This document shows, in pieces, positions 61,241 to 64,000 of a DNA stretch of 64,000 nucleotides; within the stretch, counting starts at the first letter, position 1; the number at the start of each line of letters is the position of its first letter. The position numbers were made by a program, and so were the translations under genes. Origin of the DNA: DASYAN01 sp963727755. Lineage in GTDB: Bacteria > Chloroflexota > Ktedonobacteria > Ktedonobacterales > Ktedonobacteraceae. The notes beneath the pieces are model-generated. The model did not search any database. It was not told the DNA's origin and saw only the letters and a program-made list of their open reading frames with translations. The DNA lies in NCBI GenBank assembly GCA_963727755.1, contig CAVSHN010000009.1, forward strand, positions 667,695-731,694. The letters run 5' to 3'.

Positions 61241-61757
61241 ATTTCTAGTCCCCTCCACATCTTGAAAATATTGTTGTGTTTGGGTGACATCGTACGACGC
61301 TCGGCTTTTTCTGTCAAGGAGATGAAGAGGTCCCTAATTCTTGCATACTTGCATACCCCCTTGCGATGAGACCTATTGTAGAGTATACTACTCAGGCAAC
61401 CAAACAGTGGATCTTCTACTGATATTTGGTTCTTAATCGTTACGAGCAAGGCATGCTGTTAAGCTCATTGGGTATATCAGTAAATGTATAACTATAGAGC
61501 TTAGAACAAGCTGCTCTAACAAAATAAGGAGGTGGAATTTTTCTTCCAAACTGTGATAGCTTCTGTACTCACCAAGATTGGCATTTCTCTATTTTTAAGG
61601 GGTGGCTTGCATGCTCTATCAGTCTATGGCAGTAGAGTGAACTGCTACCATTTGGGACAGAATTTTAAGTAAGTGTACCTAATTCTATTTAGTATCTTTC
61701 CCTAAGAGGATTTTTGTTCTTCAAAGGCAAGGGTTTTAGCCAAGTGAGGGAACTGTC
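61241..61757. other. Gene-free stretch upstream of TPR gene
   Basis: This stretch holds short direct repeats (cttgcatac twice near 61340) and an AT-rich segment. No ORF has convincing protein-like composition. The 3' end carries the ribosome-binding region (gtgaggg, 61744-61750) of the TPR gene. Confidence 0.4.
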
Positions 61758-62312
61758 GTGTCCACAGACCTTCTTAGCAGTGGATATACAGCTTTACGAA
61801 GAGGTGATCCCGAAATAGCATTGGGCTATTTTCAATGTGCTATAGACCAAAGCCCGGATCAACCTCAGGCATATTTCGCCGCCGCTATGGCTTATCTAGA
61901 GCAAGAAAAAGCTGAAGAAGCCATGCAAAGCTTAAAAGATGCTCTTAATGTAGATCCAGCATATGCATCAGCACGTGCTTATATTGGCATACTCCTTCTC
62001 CAACTCCATGATGTTGATGGAGCACAACATGAGCTTGAGCAAGCTCTTCATGATAGCCCAACAAATTTGCTTGTTCATATTAGATATGCAGAATTTTACT
62101 ACCGCTTGGGCTTTTACCCGCGAGCAGTTGCTTTACTCGAGCAAGGTCTGAAAGCACCTCATAGAGCGAATGAGCATGTAGTTGCAATGGCAAGGAGTCT
62201 TTTGACACAGTCACGTCAGAAAAGTAAAGGCATTATTGTACGTGACCCCCCCGATCCCCGTACTATTTTCTGGTTTGTGAAGCGACTTTGCAGGAAAAAA
62301 AGGTTGAGCTAA
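61758..62312 (+). CDS. TPR-repeat protein
   Basis: This 184-aa protein starts at GTG 61758, with GAGGG ~8 nt upstream. Residues ~5-150 hold four tetratricopeptide repeats: GYTALRRGDPEIALGYFQCA, AYFAAAMAYLEQEKAEEAMQ, ARAYIGILLLQLHDVDGAQH, VHIRYAEFYYRLGFYPRAVA, each with the W/L-G-Y-A-P pattern. A basic tail (FVKRLCRKKRLS) ends it. TPR proteins are protein-binding scaffolds; no partner domain is fused. The neighbours (purU relic, small ORF, amt) do not point to a specific role. Confidence 0.8.
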   Translation: MSTDLLSSGYTALRRGDPEIALGYFQCAIDQSPDQPQAYFAAAMAYLEQEKAEEAMQSLKDALNVDPAYASARAYIGILLLQLHDVDGAQHELEQALHDSPTNLLVHIRYAEFYYRLGFYPRAVALLEQGLKAPHRANEHVVAMARSLLTQSRQKSKGIIVRDPPDPRTIFWFVKRLCRKKRLS

Positions 62313-62354
62313 AAAAACGCCTCATTATTTCCGGCATATGAAAGGATATGGCAT

Positions 62355-62450
62355 ATGTTTGTCTCGCTACTTATTGGTAGTCTTTTCTTACTCATGTATT
62401 TATCTGGTAATATTACCATTTGGTGTCGCTCTCGATGGAAGTCCTATTAA
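62355..62450 (+). CDS. Possible 31-aa membrane peptide
   Basis: ATG 62355 is preceded by AAAGGA at 9 nt and encodes MFVSLLIGSLFLLMYLSGNI then TIWCRSRWKSY. A single hydrophobic helix with a basic tail follows the positive-inside pattern. A longer overlapping ORF (from 62338) has no ribosome-binding site. Short length makes this uncertain. Confidence 0.3.
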   Translation: MFVSLLIGSLFLLMYLSGNITIWCRSRWKSY

Positions 62451-62660
62451 GCAAATTTCTCTTACTTTTCGTGAACGGTTGCTGTTCCGCCGCCGAACTC
62501 GATCTTTTGGGAGTAATTTTGCTTCTCAGTGCTGCCGGTCAGTGGTTTCCAACTAGCGCCGAACTGGGTCTATACTGCTCGGTTTATCCATAAACCTCTT
62601 GCCAACGCGCTACCATTTCACAACAGCAGGAGTTGCATGTAATAATACTACATTCAGGCG

Positions 62661-64000
62661 TTGGAAAGAGTTTACATCTGTAGAGATAAAGGTGCACGCC
62701 TTACCTTCACTCCTCGGGCTGGCTTTGCGCCCTTGAAGCTCATTCTTCTTCCCTCACGTCAGCAAAAGGTTCTACCAGTTTGCAAGCGCTTCTTGGAGGT
62801 GAAGGAGCAAGGAGTTCGGCAAAGTCATCCACTTTTGTCATGGCTGCGTAACCATCTGAATCGCCATGTGCTCTATGCTGTCCTGGTTTCTTTAGTACTC
62901 ATGCTCCTAGCAGCTATTCTGCTCACTGGATGTGGAGAAGCAGGACCAGATCCTAGTGGGCTGAACACAGCCAATCGCCAGAACTTAACACACATGGCGG
63001 TAAATGGTACGAGCCCGACAATTACATCTAGTGCTCTTAGCCAAGCGCAGACGCAAGAGCCTTTTGCCTATAATTTGGCACTCTATGTTGACGAAAACCG
63101 CTTGGCCGTTAATTTCGTTCTGGTACTTTATTACTGGCTATCTAGTCATGTTCATGTAATCGGCTTTCTCCTCGTAGAAGTTGGGTTCTGCCGTGCTAAA
63201 AATGCAGCACACACAGCAGCCATGAATATCATGGTCTATGGCATTGCCATAATAGGCTTTTTTTGTGTAGGCTTTGCCTTCCAGTTTGGAGGTGTGGGAC
63301 TTATCGGTGTCCCTAACTTGGGAGGACTCGCAGGATTAAATCAAGAGATTAGCATTCATATTGGCAACGTCAATTGGGGGCTTCTGGGTTTTAAGGGCTT
63401 CTTCTTCAATGATGGGCAGCTATGATGTAGGTATTGCCGTAATGTTCCTTTTCCAGTTGGTTTTTATGGATGCGGCAGCAACTATACCCACAGGAGCTAT
63501 GGAGGAGCGTCTGAAGTGGTCCGCGTCTCTGTGTTTACGCATTGTTTTTCTCTACGCTAATTTATCCGGTCTTTGGTAACTGGGCATGGGGAGGAGGCTG
63601 GCTTTCACAATTAAGCAATGTAGGTTTAGGAGCAGGCGATGTAGACTTCGCTGGCAGTGGTGTGGTTCATGCCGTCGGTGGTTGGTGTGCGCTTGCAGGG
63701 CAACGGTACTTGGACCTCGCATTGGGAAGTATAACCCTGATGGTAGTTCCAACACCATTCCTGGCCATAACATGATTTTTGCCGTTGTAGGATCTATCAT
63801 CCTGGCTTTCGGGTGGTTTGGCTTAATTCAGGCAGTACCCTTGGGGCCTCCGGGAAATGGGAATTTGCGCATTAGCCTGATTGCGGTTAATAGCATGCTT
63901 TCTGGAGCTGCTGGTTCTGTCATGGCTATGATCTATACTTGGCTTGTTGGGGCCAAGAAACCGGATCTAGGCATGATGTGCAACGGCTTACTAGCCGGAT
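62661..64000 (+). pseudogene. amt: Ammonium transporter (Amt) with frameshifts, cut by window end
   Basis: Pieces in alternating frames make an Amt-type channel with an added N-terminal signal/lipobox-like helix (LLAAILLTGCGEAG). Frame 1 runs to LGFKGFFFNDG (~63417), then an extra G shifts to SYDVGIAVMFLFQLVFMDAA and TIPTGAMEERLKW (~63515). Another shift gives FFSTLIYPVFGNWAWGGGWL and DFAGSGVVHAVGGWCALAG, with the conserved pore histidine. A third, near 63698, gives GPRIGKYNPDGSSNTIPGHN and LAFGWFGL to the window edge. Amt proteins move ammonium across the membrane and usually pair with PII; no glnK is seen. Each shift is one base, so uncorrected indels are an alternative to a dead gene. Confidence 0.82.

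Noticed and set aside
62338..62556. 72-aa ORF after the TPR gene
   Set aside because: No ribosome-binding site; an overlapping 31-aa ORF has a better one, and the later part looks like random translation.

Overview
The window looks like a piece of a Ktedonobacteria-type Chloroflexota chromosome. This is inference from overall character: moderate base composition, Ser/Thr/Pro-rich tails on membrane and secreted proteins, a DUF2079 membrane protein, a hybrid CheA, and several IS607/IS605-type transposon traces. No rRNA or tRNA gene was seen. The one structural RNA is a tmRNA gene, and its partner SmpB lies about 25 kb away.

Layout. 1-8.5 kb: a signalling operon on + (response-regulator tail, CheW, a frameshifted methyl-accepting protein with a 48-bp repeat tail, and a 1549-aa hybrid CheA). 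8.7-16.4 kb: leuB, a secreted AttH/CrtC-like lipoprotein, an MMPL exporter, smpB and a membrane Ser/Thr kinase. 16.7-30.2 kb: an M32 carboxypeptidase, a DUF58/MoxR pair, acylphosphatase, gatC-gatA, a broken erythromycin esterase, a phosphoesterase, pth and mfd. 30.2-33.2 kb: a HEPN operon whose first gene, an AbrB-like protein, is split by a complete IS607-type element (tnpA + tnpB). 33.3-40 kb: a Ktedonobacteria-like hypothetical, then DUF2079, a flippase-like membrane protein and a GT2 glycosyltransferase (envelope lipid or glycan work), then tmRNA with promoter and terminator. 40-44.6 kb: small secreted proteins, an F420-type oxidoreductase, a BNR-repeat lipoprotein and a nitroreductase. 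44.7-50.4 kb: biotin cluster bioF-bioA-bioD-(phzF-like)-bioB on -. 50.6-55.6 kb: a wall-type protein, a possible effector-associated protein, purA, rsmG, two membrane/PRC-like ORFs and a MoaD/ThiS-like protein. 55.6-64 kb: transposon-end relics, map with an in-frame stop, a KimA-like permease, a purU pseudogene, a TPR protein and a frameshifted amt cut by the window edge.

Two themes dominate. First, single-base indels are unusually frequent: MCP, AttH-like, Ser/Thr kinase, mfd 5' end, AbrB part, flippase, purU (3) and amt (3), plus a nonsense codon in map. Either the assembly carries residual indels or there is real gene decay; the sequence alone cannot decide. Second, the window carries several generations of TnpB-type transposons: one complete IS607-like element, a 346-bp deletion derivative with both ends, a TnpB zinc-ribbon fragment, and several solo end-like hairpins. 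The interrupted AbrB/HEPN operon and the unusually long tmRNA tag (34 codons) are the observations I would check first.
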